From positions 124,001 through 188,000 of the forward strand of contig NZ_QZEX01000002.1 in the NCBI RefSeq assembly GCF_003646465.1: 64,000 bases of DNA. The letters are read 5' to 3'. The notes beneath the pieces are model-generated. The model was given only the letters and a program-made list of their open reading frames with translations, did no database searches and was not told the origin of the DNA. Position numbers and translations under genes: made by a program. The stretch's first letter is position 1, and each line of letters begins with the position of its first letter. This document shows positions 27,574 through 35,749 of the stretch, piece by piece. The DNA is from Chachezhania antarctica. GTDB taxonomy: Bacteria > Pseudomonadota > Alphaproteobacteria > Rhodobacterales > Rhodobacteraceae.

Positions 27574-28467
27574 TCAGGCGATCCGCACGCCGTGGCGGCC
27601 GGCAAGGTCGGTGAAGAACTGCCAGGCCACGCGGCCCGAACGGGAGCCTCGGGTCGCCTGCCATTCGATTGCCTCGGCCTTCAGCGTGGCCGGGTCCACG
27701 TTCACCTCGAACGCCGCGCAATAGCCTTCGATCATTGCCAGGTATTCGTCCTGGCTGCAGGGATGGAAACCAAGCCACAGTCCGAACCGGTCGGAGAGCG
27801 AAACCTTTTCCTCGACCGCCTCCCCGGGGGTGATGGCCGTGGCGCGTTCGTTGTCGATCATGTCGCGCGGCATCAGGTGGCGGCGGTTCGACGTGGCATA
27901 CAGCACCACGTTGGGTGGCCGCCCGCCGATCCCCCCATCCAGCACGGCCTTCAGGCTCTTGTACTGCTCGTCATCCCCGCCGAAGGACAGGTCGTCGCAG
28001 AAGAGGATGAACCGCTGCGGCGCGGCGCGGAGAAGTTCCAGCAGCCGGCCGACGGACGACAGGTCCTCGCGATGGAGCTCCACCAGTTTCAGGTCCGGCA
28101 CGCCCTCGGCCACGTCGGCATGGACAGCCTTCACGAGGCTCGATTTCCCCATGCCCCGCGCGCCCCAGAGAAGCGCGTTGTTGGCCATGTAGCCTTCCGC
28201 GAAACGGCGGGTGTTGTCGAGCAGCGTGTCACGGACGCTATCGATACCGTGCAGCAACGTCAGGTGGACATGGGACACGACCTCCACCGGCTCCAGACGG
28301 TCGGGCGCGACGTGCCAGATGAAGGCCTGTGCCGTGGTGAAATCCGGCGCCGGATCGGGCGGCGGGGCCATCCGTTCCAGCGCGGCGGCGATACGGCCCG
28401 CCGCCTCTGTCAGGCCCTGGTCCGGGAGGGACAGCGCAAGCTGGCGGAGGATGTCATCACCGCTCAT
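27574..28467 (-). CDS. DUF815 AAA-type ATPase
   Basis: A 297-residue cytosolic ATPase of the DUF815 family. Walker A is LLWGARGMGKSSLVKAV (about residue 100), Walker B FILFCDDLSF, sensor-like YATSNRRHL and a C-terminal lid with GSRSGRVAWQFF. The start at 28467 overlaps the end of tatC by 11 bases; upstream codons in the same frame lie wholly within tatC and are not used. It is therefore the last gene of the tatABC operon. The family has no firmly known role; co-expression with Tat suggests but does not show a link to protein export. Confidence 0.82.
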   Translation of the reverse strand: MSGDDILRQLALSLPDQGLTEAAGRIAAALERMAPPPDPAPDFTTAQAFIWHVAPDRLEPVEVVSHVHLTLLHGIDSVRDTLLDNTRRFAEGYMANNALLWGARGMGKSSLVKAVHADVAEGVPDLKLVELHREDLSSVGRLLELLRAAPQRFILFCDDLSFGGDDEQYKSLKAVLDGGIGGRPPNVVLYATSNRRHLMPRDMIDNERATAITPGEAVEEKVSLSDRFGLWLGFHPCSQDEYLAMIEGYCAAFEVNVDPATLKAEAIEWQATRGSRSGRVAWQFFTDLAGRHGVRIA

Positions 28468-29437
28468 CGCGCTTGTCCCCGTCGGTTCCGCCGGTTCCGT
28501 CGATGCCGGAGTCGTCCGGATCTTCGCCCGTGTCGCCGTCGTCGTCTTCGTCATCCTCGAAGTATCCTTCTGCCCGGAGTCGTGCCTCTTCTTTTCGTTC
28601 GACACGTTTCACCAGGAAGATCGAGATTTCGTAAAGACCGTAGACAACGACGAACAAAATCGCCTGAGTGATGACGTCGGGGGGCGTGATGACAGCCGCC
28701 AGAATCAGGATCGCCACAACGGCATATTTCCGGACCGACCCCAGCCCCGCGGCCGAGACCAGCCCGGCCTTGCCCATCAGCGTCAGCAGCACCGGCAACT
28801 GGAAGCACAGCCCGAAGGCCACGATCAGTTTCAGCGTGATGTCGAAGGTTTCGTTGACCTTGCCCTGAAAGACGATGTCGATACCACGGTCCGCAACCGG
28901 CGCGACCACCACCGGCGCCTGATCCAGCCCGATCTCGGCGGCGCCGAATTCCTCGAGCAGGGGCGCCACGACGGATGTCGCATCGGCAAAACCAAGGAAG
29001 AACTTCATCGCCAGCGGCGTCACGACGTAATGCGCGAAGGACCCGCCCAGTAGGAACAGGAAGGGAGAGGCGACGATGAACGGCAAAAAGGCGTTTTTTT
29101 CGTTGCGATACAGGCCTGGCGCCACGAAACGCCACATCTGGTAGGCGATCACTGGGAACGAGATCGCCAGACCGAACACCATCGAGATCCGGATCAGCGT
29201 GAAGAAGTACTCCTGCGGCGCGGTGTACTGCATCTTGGGATCGGGATCGCCAAGCGCGCGCATCGACGCCTCGATCGGCATCAGCAGGAAATCGAGGATC
29301 ACGCTGCCGAAGCTGAAACAGGCGACCATCGCCACGATGAAGGCGATGGCGGAATAGATCAGCCGCTGGCGCAGCTCGGCCAGGTGCTCGATCAGCGGGG
29401 CGGTCGAGTCTTCGATGTCGTCGTCGGTGGCGGTCAT
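28457..29437 (-). CDS. tatC: Twin-arginine translocase subunit TatC
   Basis: TatC is the six-helix receptor for twin-arginine signal peptides in the inner membrane. The 326-residue protein has the N-terminal LIEHLAELRQRLIYS motif with the conserved glutamate and the FALPVIAYQMW-type block (SFPVIAYQMWRFVAPGLY). It is longer than the usual 250-270, with an insertion of about 30 residues in a periplasmic loop (VVAPLLEEFGAAEIGLDQ) and a very acidic tail from about residue 290 (EDDEDDDGDTGEDPDD). It is 9 bases downstream of tatB. Confidence 0.96.
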   Translation of the reverse strand: MTATDDDIEDSTAPLIEHLAELRQRLIYSAIAFIVAMVACFSFGSVILDFLLMPIEASMRALGDPDPKMQYTAPQEYFFTLIRISMVFGLAISFPVIAYQMWRFVAPGLYRNEKNAFLPFIVASPFLFLLGGSFAHYVVTPLAMKFFLGFADATSVVAPLLEEFGAAEIGLDQAPVVVAPVADRGIDIVFQGKVNETFDITLKLIVAFGLCFQLPVLLTLMGKAGLVSAAGLGSVRKYAVVAILILAAVITPPDVITQAILFVVVYGLYEISIFLVKRVERKEEARLRAEGYFEDDEDDDGDTGEDPDDSGIDGTGGTDGDKRDER

Positions 29438-29446
29438 GTGGGTGTG

Positions 29447-29983
29447 TTAACTCTTGTCGGTGTCCGCCGGAGGGTCGGATGGCGCAAGCCGGGCTTCGGC
29501 TTCTTCGGCGCGCTGCATCGCCTCTTCCGCTTCGCGCTGGCGCCGTTCGGCGACCTTGCGGGCGGCAATGGCTTCCATGCGCTTGGCGGTTTCGGCCTTC
29601 TGGGCGGCCAGCTTGCCGGTCTCGCTGTCGGGGTCGTGGACGGGCTTCTTGGGGCCCTTCTTGCTGTCGGGCTTGGGATCCACCATCTCCTCGTCCAGCT
29701 CCATGGGATCGAAGCTCGACGTGAAATCGCTGGCGGCCTTGCGCACCCCGTCCATGGCCGAGCCTACGGGATTCGTGGCCGACTTGAATGTCTTCTGGAT
29801 GTCGCGCATGCCGCTTTCATCCGCGGCGTCGTTCATCGCGCGGCTGAATTCGCGGGCCATGCCGCGGGCCTTGCCGACGAACTGGCCGACGCTGCGAAAC
29901 AGCACCGGCAGGTCCTTCGGGCCGACGACGATCAGCGCGACGATCCCGATCAGCAGCAGCTCGGTCCACCCCAGGTCGAACAT
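29447..29983 (-). CDS. tatB: Sec-independent translocase subunit TatB
   Basis: A 178-residue protein with one N-terminal membrane helix ([21 protein letters not shown], the conserved glutamate included), an amphipathic helix ([19 protein letters not shown]) and a long charged, alanine-rich tail. This is the TatB plan: it binds TatC and hands substrates to TatA. It sits 7 bases after tatA and 9 before tatC. Confidence 0.95.
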   Translation of the reverse strand: MFDLGWTELLLIGIVALIVVGPKDLPVLFRSVGQFVGKARGMAREFSRAMNDAADESGMRDIQKTFKSATNPVGSAMDGVRKAASDFTSSFDPMELDEEMVDPKPDSKKGPKKPVHDPDSETGKLAAQKAETAKRMEAIAARKVAERRQREAEEAMQRAEEAEARLAPSDPPADTDKS

Positions 29984-29990
29984 GGCGGCC

Positions 29991-30221
29991 TCAGACCTTG
30001 TCTTTTTCAGGCTCGGGCGTGATGTCGCGGGCGCTTTCGCCGGTCTCGTCCTTGTCGCTGTCGTCGGTCAGTTCTTCCGACGCATCCTTCACCCCGCGCT
30101 TGAATGCGGTGATGCCCTTGCCGACCTCGCCCATGAGCGAGGAGATCTTGCCGCGGCCGAAAAGCACCAGCACCACGACCGCAATGAGAAGCAGGCCCGG
30201 CAGGCCGATATTGTTGAGCAT
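29991..30221 (-). CDS. tatA: Sec-independent translocase subunit TatA
   Basis: A 76-residue protein with a short membrane helix ([17 protein letters not shown]), the [17 protein letters not shown] hinge and amphipathic helix, and an acidic tail. It polymerises to form the Tat export pore. It is the first gene of tatA-tatB-tatC-ATPase. A GGGAGAC ribosome-binding site precedes the ATG. Confidence 0.95.
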   Translation of the reverse strand: MLNNIGLPGLLLIAVVVLVLFGRGKISSLMGEVGKGITAFKRGVKDASEELTDDSDKDETGESARDITPEPEKDKV

Positions 30222-30395
30222 GTCTGTCTCCCTTCATCGTTGCCGGACGGCAGGCCGCTTCAGCCGCGTGTCCGACACGTTCATCCAACTGCCCCCTGAT
30301 CTAGTCCGCCGCCCCGGGCTGTGAAAGCGCATCCGGCGGCGGCGGGCAGACGGTTGCCGGAAATTCGTGGGCGCCCGGGATCGCGGTGCAGCCTC

Positions 30396-30413
30396 CTGAC
30401 ATGATTTTGTCAG
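30396..30413. promoter_or_regulatory. Inverted repeat, candidate operator of the WYL regulator
   Basis: CTGACA and TGTCAG are perfect 6-base arms with a 6-base AT-rich spacer, centred about 50 bases upstream of the start of the HTH/WYL gene and in the divergent region with tatA. The position fits autoregulation. Confidence 0.45.
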
Positions 30414-30455
30414 TTGTTCTGGACTTGGGCCAGCTTTCATGACACCGAATGGCCC

Positions 30456-31130
30456 ATGGCACGCACCGACAGGCTGATGCAGATTCTGGACCTGCTTCGC
30501 GATGGCGCGCGGCACCGGGCGGGCGATATAGCCACACGGCTGGGCGTGTCGGAGCGCACGATCTACCGCGACATGGACCGGCTGGTCGCCGCCGGCGTGC
30601 CGGTCGAAGGCACCCGCGGGTCGGGCTACCGCGCGACCGGTGCTGCCGTTCTGCCGCCGCTGGCCCTGTCGCAGGCCGAGATCGAGGCGCTGACGCTGGG
30701 CCTTGCCATCGTGGCCGAGGCAGCGGATGCGCGGTTGCAGGCGGCGGCAGAGTCCCTTTCCGCCCGCCTGGAGACCGCCCTGCCGGCCGAGGCCCTACCC
30801 GAGGCCGAGACATGGCGCACCGCGCTCAGCCCCTTTGCCGATACCGCGCGCGGCGTGGGTCACCTGTCGCGCATCCGCGCCGCGATCGAGGGGCGGCAAA
30901 AGCTGCACCTTGTGACGCGGCGGACTGACGGGACACGCACCGACCGCACCGTGCGGCCGCTGACGCTGGACAGTTTCGGGCGTTTCTGGACGATGCTGGC
31001 ATGGTGCGAATGGCGGCAGGACTTCCGCCGCTTCCGGCTGGACCTGATCGAGGATGCGACCGCCCTGCCCGAACTGTTCCGCGACGAACCCGGCCGCACG
31101 CTGGCCGACTACGGGGCGCGCTCGGCCTGA
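30456..31130 (+). CDS. HTH-WYL domain transcriptional regulator (YafY-like)
   Basis: A 224-residue regulator. Residues 1-55 form a DeoR-like winged helix-turn-helix (RLMQILDLLRDGARHRAGDIA, then VSERTIYRDMDRLVAAGVP). Residues about 130-215 match a WYL-type ligand domain (RTDRTVRPLTLDSFGRFWTMLAWCEWRQDFRRFRLDLI); the W-Y-L triad appears as W-T-M-L. Such proteins sense small ligands or nucleic acids. The ATG at 30456 is chosen because the HTH begins there. A palindrome upstream (30396-30413) may be its operator. It ends immediately against the convergent Hint-domain gene, with adjacent stop codons. Confidence 0.85.
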   Translation: MARTDRLMQILDLLRDGARHRAGDIATRLGVSERTIYRDMDRLVAAGVPVEGTRGSGYRATGAAVLPPLALSQAEIEALTLGLAIVAEAADARLQAAAESLSARLETALPAEALPEAETWRTALSPFADTARGVGHLSRIRAAIEGRQKLHLVTRRTDGTRTDRTVRPLTLDSFGRFWTMLAWCEWRQDFRRFRLDLIEDATALPELFRDEPGRTLADYGARSA

Positions 31131-32156
31131 TCACGCGGTGCGCTTCAGCCTTTGCGACCCGATCATCTCACTGCACAGCACCTGCGCCTCGTACCGGCGC
31201 AGAAGCGGCTGGCAGGTGGGGCCATAATCGCCGCGCCGGGTGACGATCCCGTCCAGAATCCGCTGCCCGTTGTCATCCAGAACTGCCACGGTGCGGGGGC
31301 CGGGGTACAGGCTTTCGGCGGGCGCTTTGTTGGCCACGACGACGTCGTGCATGTCCAGAAGCACGTTGTGATAGGTCACGCTCCGGGTTGCGCCATTCCA
31401 TTTCAGGCGCATCGCTTGCGGCACATGCTTGGCGGGCAGAAGGACGGCATCCGCCCCCATGTTCAGTTGCGACCAACTTCCGGTGATGCTCAGGCAATGG
31501 TTCTTCGACACCGCCAGCGGCCGGTCCGGCACCCCAGGCCCCAGCGCGCCCGGAGCAATGACGACGGGCTCCAGATCCGGATCGCGGACCAGCGTGAACG
31601 GATCGACGGTACACTCTGCCCGCCATCGCACCTGGGCCGCTTTGCCCAACGCCGTCGTCACAAGATCGCCGGGCCCGATCGTCTCGATCGGGCGGTCGCC
31701 GTCAGGTGTCAGGATCATGGTCCCGGGAAGATAGCAGACCGGCGCGGGCGGCGGATCGGGATCAACATTCTCCACATCGATCGCGCCGTTGCCGAAGGCA
31801 TTCATGTCTGCCTCTGTCGCGTCTTCGAAGGGCAGGAAGACCAGTCGGGTGGATTCGCCCGGCGTCGGATAGTCGACCACCGTGATCAGGTAGGCGGTGT
31901 CCCCCTGGAATTCACCCGGAACCTTGCTGTCGACCGGAAGAGTGCCGTTGCCTTCGTAAATGAAGCTGTACTCCACCCCGTCAATTTCGACTATGGTATC
32001 GGGATCAACCGCGCCGCCCCCCGGGTGATCCAGCACCAGATCACCATCGGGATCCTGCGGCAGGAACTCGATTTCAACGGCCGGATCCGTCCTCAGGTTG
32101 ATGGTCGGGTCCTTGGCGTTGTTGTTGTCTGTCCTTGCCCAGAAGGTCGCTGACAT
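31131..32156 (-). CDS. Hint-domain protein
   Basis: A 341-residue protein with a Hedgehog/intein-type (Hint_2) domain from about residue 150: CYLPGTMILTPDGDRPIETIGPGDLVTT-like start with the catalytic Cys, then KNHCLSITGSW. The N-terminal 140 residues are acidic (DPDGDLVLDHPGGGAVDPD) and resemble secreted structural proteins of Rhodobacterales. No signal peptide is visible. Hint domains can cleave themselves and ligate or crosslink; whether this one is active is unknown, though the first Cys is kept. The ATG at 32156 is chosen over a TTG at 32180. The upstream DNA is strikingly AT-rich. A second Hint gene lies at 34718-35686. Confidence 0.8.
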   Translation of the reverse strand: MSATFWARTDNNNAKDPTINLRTDPAVEIEFLPQDPDGDLVLDHPGGGAVDPDTIVEIDGVEYSFIYEGNGTLPVDSKVPGEFQGDTAYLITVVDYPTPGESTRLVFLPFEDATEADMNAFGNGAIDVENVDPDPPPAPVCYLPGTMILTPDGDRPIETIGPGDLVTTALGKAAQVRWRAECTVDPFTLVRDPDLEPVVIAPGALGPGVPDRPLAVSKNHCLSITGSWSQLNMGADAVLLPAKHVPQAMRLKWNGATRSVTYHNVLLDMHDVVVANKAPAESLYPGPRTVAVLDDNGQRILDGIVTRRGDYGPTCQPLLRRYEAQVLCSEMIGSQRLKRTA

Positions 32157-32434
32157 CGATCGCGTACTCTGCTGTTCCAACGCACGCAGGGTTCAAATCA
32201 CCTCACGCACCCAAGGTTCAAAAAATACAACCTATACAAGAAATATTAGCGAGGAATTTTTGACTTCGCAAACGCAAAATGCACGAATTGCAAGAGCATT
32301 CAGTGGCTTGTAATATACATGTTTTTTACATGTTTGTAAAATGTGTTTAATAACATTTGTGCGAGGCTGGCACGCCTGATTGGCCGGCCGACCGGGTCGC
32401 AAGCCGATCAACGGTTGTCAGGGGGGCATTCGCC
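32157..32434. other. AT-rich upstream region of the Hint-domain gene
   Basis: 278 noncoding bases. The stretch 32200-32360 is clearly AT-rich against a GC-rich background. It holds two direct copies of TACATGT 11 bases apart (32316-32322 and 32327-32333), roughly one helical turn, followed by GTAAAATGTG. It is likely the promoter/control region of the Hint gene on the minus strand. The ABC ATPase gene ends at its right edge. Confidence 0.5.
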
Positions 32435-33541
32435 CTACCGGGCCGGCCGCGTTCCCGTCGGGAAGATGTGGCACCGGTCGCGCCGGACGCTCAGCCAGAA
32501 GGGCATACCGGGCGCGGGCAGGAAGACACCCGGAACCGTCGCCTTCACCATGGCGCCGTCATGCTCCATCCGGAATTCGACAAGGCTTTCGTGGCCCAGG
32601 AACCGTGCTCGCGCCACCTTGGCCAGCGCCGGCGTGCCTTCCGACGGCGTCGGGCTCGGGCCCTTGCCATTGCGGTAGAAATCGATCCGCACGTGCTGCG
32701 GACGGAAGACGATGTCGACATCCGTGCCGTCCGCGATCCCGGGCGCCAGGTAGCGGCCGAACGCGGTATCGGCCAGCGCGCCCTGCACCCTTGCCTTCAG
32801 CACGTTGGCGTCGCTGAAGAACCCCACCGCCGCCTGATCCACAGGATGGGTATAGACGTTATAGGGCGCGCCCCGCTGCACGATCCCGCCGTCGCGCATC
32901 AGCGCGATCTCGTCGGCCATGCGCATCGCCTCGTCCGGTTCGTGGGTCACCAGCAGAACGGCCGTGTTCTCCGCCTTCAGCAGGTCCAGCGTGTCGTCGC
33001 GGATCCCGTCGCGCAGGCGGTTGTCGAGGCCCGAGAACGGCTCGTCCATCAGCATGATCCGCGGTTGCGGCGCAAGGGCACGGGCCAGAGCGACGCGCTG
33101 CTGTTCGCCGCCCGAAAGCTCGTGCGGGAAGGCGTCGAAATAGGGCTCCAGCGAGACGCGTTCCAGCAGATCGCGCACGCGGGCGTAACGGCCCTCCTTC
33201 GGGCCCTTCAGTCCGAAGGCCACGTTGTCGGCCACTGACAGGTGCGGGAACAGCGCGAAATCCTGGAACATGAGCCCGATGCCGCGCGCTTCGGGCGGGA
33301 CGCGGGTGACCGTGTCGCAGATCAGCGTGCCGTCGACCCAGATCTCGCCCTCGTCCTGCATCTCGACACCCGCGACCATGCGCAGCGTCGTGGACTTGCC
33401 GCAGCCCGACGGGCCCAGAAGGCACGTGACCTGCCCGGGCATGACGGAAAGCGACACGTCGTCCACCACCGCCCGCCCGTCGATCCGGCGGGTCATGTGG
33501 CGCAGGTCGAGCCGCGGCACCGGAGATGGGAATGACTGCAA
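32435..33541 (-). CDS. ABC transporter ATP-binding protein (FbpC/PotA-like)
   Basis: A 368-residue ABC ATPase of the iron(III)/spermidine importer type. Walker A is LGPSGCGKSTT, Q-loop GLMFQDFALFPHL, signature LSGGEQQRVALARAL, Walker B IMLMDEPFSGLD and switch VTHEPDEAMRMAD. A C-terminal TOBE-like domain follows (about 260-365). The start is a TTG at 33541, supported by AAGAGG seven bases upstream; no ATG lies in that frame before the domain begins. No permease or binding protein is adjacent, so it is an orphan component; ferric-ion uptake is suggested only by family. Confidence 0.85.
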   Translation of the reverse strand: MQSFPSPVPRLDLRHMTRRIDGRAVVDDVSLSVMPGQVTCLLGPSGCGKSTTLRMVAGVEMQDEGEIWVDGTLICDTVTRVPPEARGIGLMFQDFALFPHLSVADNVAFGLKGPKEGRYARVRDLLERVSLEPYFDAFPHELSGGEQQRVALARALAPQPRIMLMDEPFSGLDNRLRDGIRDDTLDLLKAENTAVLLVTHEPDEAMRMADEIALMRDGGIVQRGAPYNVYTHPVDQAAVGFFSDANVLKARVQGALADTAFGRYLAPGIADGTDVDIVFRPQHVRIDFYRNGKGPSPTPSEGTPALAKVARARFLGHESLVEFRMEHDGAMVKATVPGVFLPAPGMPFWLSVRRDRCHIFPTGTRPAR

Positions 33542-33608
33542 CGAAACGCCTCTTGGTTCGTGAGCGGTCCACGGCAGATATCAACCTGCCCCGGACCGCA
33601 CAAGGCGA

Positions 33609-34388
33609 TCACATGGTCAGGTTGGTGGCGCCGCCGTCCAGCATCAGGTTCTGGCCCACGATAAAGCCCGCATGCTGCGAACACAGGAAGGCGCAGGCCT
33701 TGCCGAATTCCTCGGCCGTGCCGTACCGCCGCGCCGGGATCGTGGCCGCGCGGTTCTTGCGGGCCTCTTCAACGGAAATGCCGCCCGCCTTCGCCGCGCC
33801 ACCGTCCAGACCCTTGGCCCGGTCGGTGTCGTGGATGCCGGGCAGCAGGTTGTTGATGATCACGCCATCGGGCGCCACCTGCCGTGCGGTGCCGGCGACA
33901 TAGCCCGTGAGCCCGGTGCGGGCCGAATTCGACAGGCCCAGCTGCGGGATCGGCGCGCGCACGGATTGCGAGGTGATGTTGACCACCCTGCCCCAGCCCT
34001 TGTCGATCATGCCCGGCATCAGCGCCTTCATGAAGGCAATCGGCGCCAGCATGTTGGCGTCCAGCGCCTTGATGAAATCCTCGCGGTCCCAGTCCGACCA
34101 CAGGCCCGGCGGCGGGCCGCCCGCGTTGTTGACAAGGATATCGACGCCCTGCGCGGCCTCTATCACTTCAGCCTGGCCTTGCCGATCGGACACATCGGCC
34201 GCGACGGTCACGACATTGACGCCGTAATCCGACCGGATCGCCTCGGCCGCGGCTTCCAGCGTTTCGGCCCCGCGGGCGTTCATCACCAGGTCGACGCCTT
34301 CGGCCGCCAGCGCCTGTGCGCAGCCAAGGCCCAGCCCCTTGCTCGATGCGCACACCAGCGCGCGCTTGCCTGCAATGCCCAAATCCAT
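33609..34388 (-). CDS. SDR family protein lacking the canonical catalytic tyrosine
   Basis: A 259-residue Rossmann-fold SDR. The cofactor motif is ALVCASSKGLGLG instead of TGxxxGIG, NNAG is present (DILVNNAGGPPPG), and the C-terminal GQNLMLDGGATNLTM is typical. At the active-site position the sequence reads GLSNSARTGLTG, where classical SDRs have YxxxK, so both Tyr and Lys are replaced. This belongs to a divergent subfamily often mislabelled 3-oxoacyl-ACP reductase; oxidoreductase activity is uncertain. It precedes the ABC ATPase gene on the same strand by 67 bases. Confidence 0.82.
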   Translation of the reverse strand: MDLGIAGKRALVCASSKGLGLGCAQALAAEGVDLVMNARGAETLEAAAEAIRSDYGVNVVTVAADVSDRQGQAEVIEAAQGVDILVNNAGGPPPGLWSDWDREDFIKALDANMLAPIAFMKALMPGMIDKGWGRVVNITSQSVRAPIPQLGLSNSARTGLTGYVAGTARQVAPDGVIINNLLPGIHDTDRAKGLDGGAAKAGGISVEEARKNRAATIPARRYGTAEEFGKACAFLCSQHAGFIVGQNLMLDGGATNLTM

Positions 34389-34717
34389 CCTGTTTCTCCT
34401 TGATTGCCTGCCCCCGGCACACCGGGGACGCTTCGGCCCGACTAAACACCGCCAGCCCCCGACAGACCAGACCCCGCCGTACCGGCTGCGGCCCGGACCG
34501 GGCGATCATCGTTTCGAAACTGTTTTCAACGAAGATGCGAAGGCATGGAGCGTCTGATCCCCGGCCCCGCCCTGCTTTCCGTAGCGGAAGCTGTTCGTTA
34601 TCGCACATTTACTGGATCAATTGGGGTGACGCATCTTCCAGATTTCCCGTAATACACCGCCGAAACGAACCATCCCGGCCCGATATCTTACAATACGCTC
34701 CCTCGGAGGGCACCGGC
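34389..34717. other. Intergenic region before the second Hint gene
   Basis: 329 bases between divergent genes. An AT-richer part (34595-34695) probably carries the promoter of the Hint-domain gene, but I see no clear -35/-10 pair. The frame continuing upstream of 34718 has no ribosome-binding site and an unlikely composition. Nothing else is evident. Confidence 0.4.
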
Positions 34718-35686
34718 ATGAGTCATGACGATGTCACGCTGGAGGTCCTTCCGGGCCGCGATTTCCCATCGGTCGTCGGCGCGTTCGAAGGCGAAGCGCC
34801 CTGGACCCGCGACAACATCGCAAGCGGGGACATCTATCGCCTGCGGTCGCATGCACAGCGCGTGCCGATGCGCATTCGGGCTCTGTCGGGAAACGATTGC
34901 CAGATTTCCGAAACCTCCCCCCTTGGCACACCGGGCGCCGGGCTGCGGATCGACGGCGAGGTTCTTGTCATGTCACCGTCGGGCACGGCCGTTCCCATCG
35001 TCGTTCTGACGGAAGGGCCGGAATCCACGGATCCGGCCACGTTCCTCGTGCCGCTTCTGAAAGTCGAGGCGTCCACCGATTACACCGTCGTCTCCTCGCG
35101 TCCCGCCTATCCCGGCATCCTGTCCGAGATCATGGATGGCGGCGTCGGCACCGCCTTTGCCGCCGGCACCCGCCTGACGCTGGCCAATGGCCTGCAGATC
35201 GCGGTCGAGGCGCTGAATGTCGGCGATACGCTTCTGACCCGCGACGATGGCGCCCAGACGGTGCGCTGGGTGGGCCACAGCACACGGCAGGCGGTGGGCG
35301 CGATGATGCCGGTCACCTTCGCGCCGGGCGCATTGAACAACGCGGCCCCCCTGACACTGGCGGGCGCGCACCGGATCTTCATCTACCAGCGCCGCGGCCA
35401 CCTGACGCCCGGCCATGCCGAAGGCCTGGTCCATGCCCGCGACCTGGTGAACGGCACCACCGTGCGCACGCACGAAGGCGGCTATATCGACGTCGTGCAG
35501 ATCGTGCTCGACCGGCACGAGATCCTGTTTGCCGAAGGCGTGGCCGTTGAAAGCCTGGCCGTCGATCCCCGGACGGGGCGCATCCTGCCCGCGCAATATC
35601 GCGATGCGCTTGTCGACCCGGCGGGCCTCCGCGGCGGCAACACGCTCGACCGGGTGGACCTTCTGCGGCTGGCCTCTGTCGGCTGA
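34718..35686 (+). CDS. Hint-domain protein, second copy
   Basis: A 322-residue protein with a Hint_2 domain in the middle: GVGTAFAAGTRLTLANGLQ, then VEALNVGDTLLTRDDGAQTVRWVGHS. Position 1 of the domain is Ala/Thr-like (TAFAAGT) instead of the catalytic Cys seen in the other copy, so self-cleavage is doubtful. The later block LTLAGAHRIFIYQ matches the typical SPxHRxxI motif region. The N-terminal part (LEVLPGRDFPSVVGAFEGE) is family-specific to Rhodobacterales Hint proteins. The start has GGAGGG 7 bases upstream. Function unknown; export or surface location is only a guess. Confidence 0.8.
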   Translation: MSHDDVTLEVLPGRDFPSVVGAFEGEAPWTRDNIASGDIYRLRSHAQRVPMRIRALSGNDCQISETSPLGTPGAGLRIDGEVLVMSPSGTAVPIVVLTEGPESTDPATFLVPLLKVEASTDYTVVSSRPAYPGILSEIMDGGVGTAFAAGTRLTLANGLQIAVEALNVGDTLLTRDDGAQTVRWVGHSTRQAVGAMMPVTFAPGALNNAAPLTLAGAHRIFIYQRRGHLTPGHAEGLVHARDLVNGTTVRTHEGGYIDVVQIVLDRHEILFAEGVAVESLAVDPRTGRILPAQYRDALVDPAGLRGGNTLDRVDLLRLASVG

Positions 35687-35749
35687 CGGGCAGCTGTCGG
35701 GCCACCACAAACCGTTGCACCCGGACCGCCCCACGCCTATAGGGCAGCC

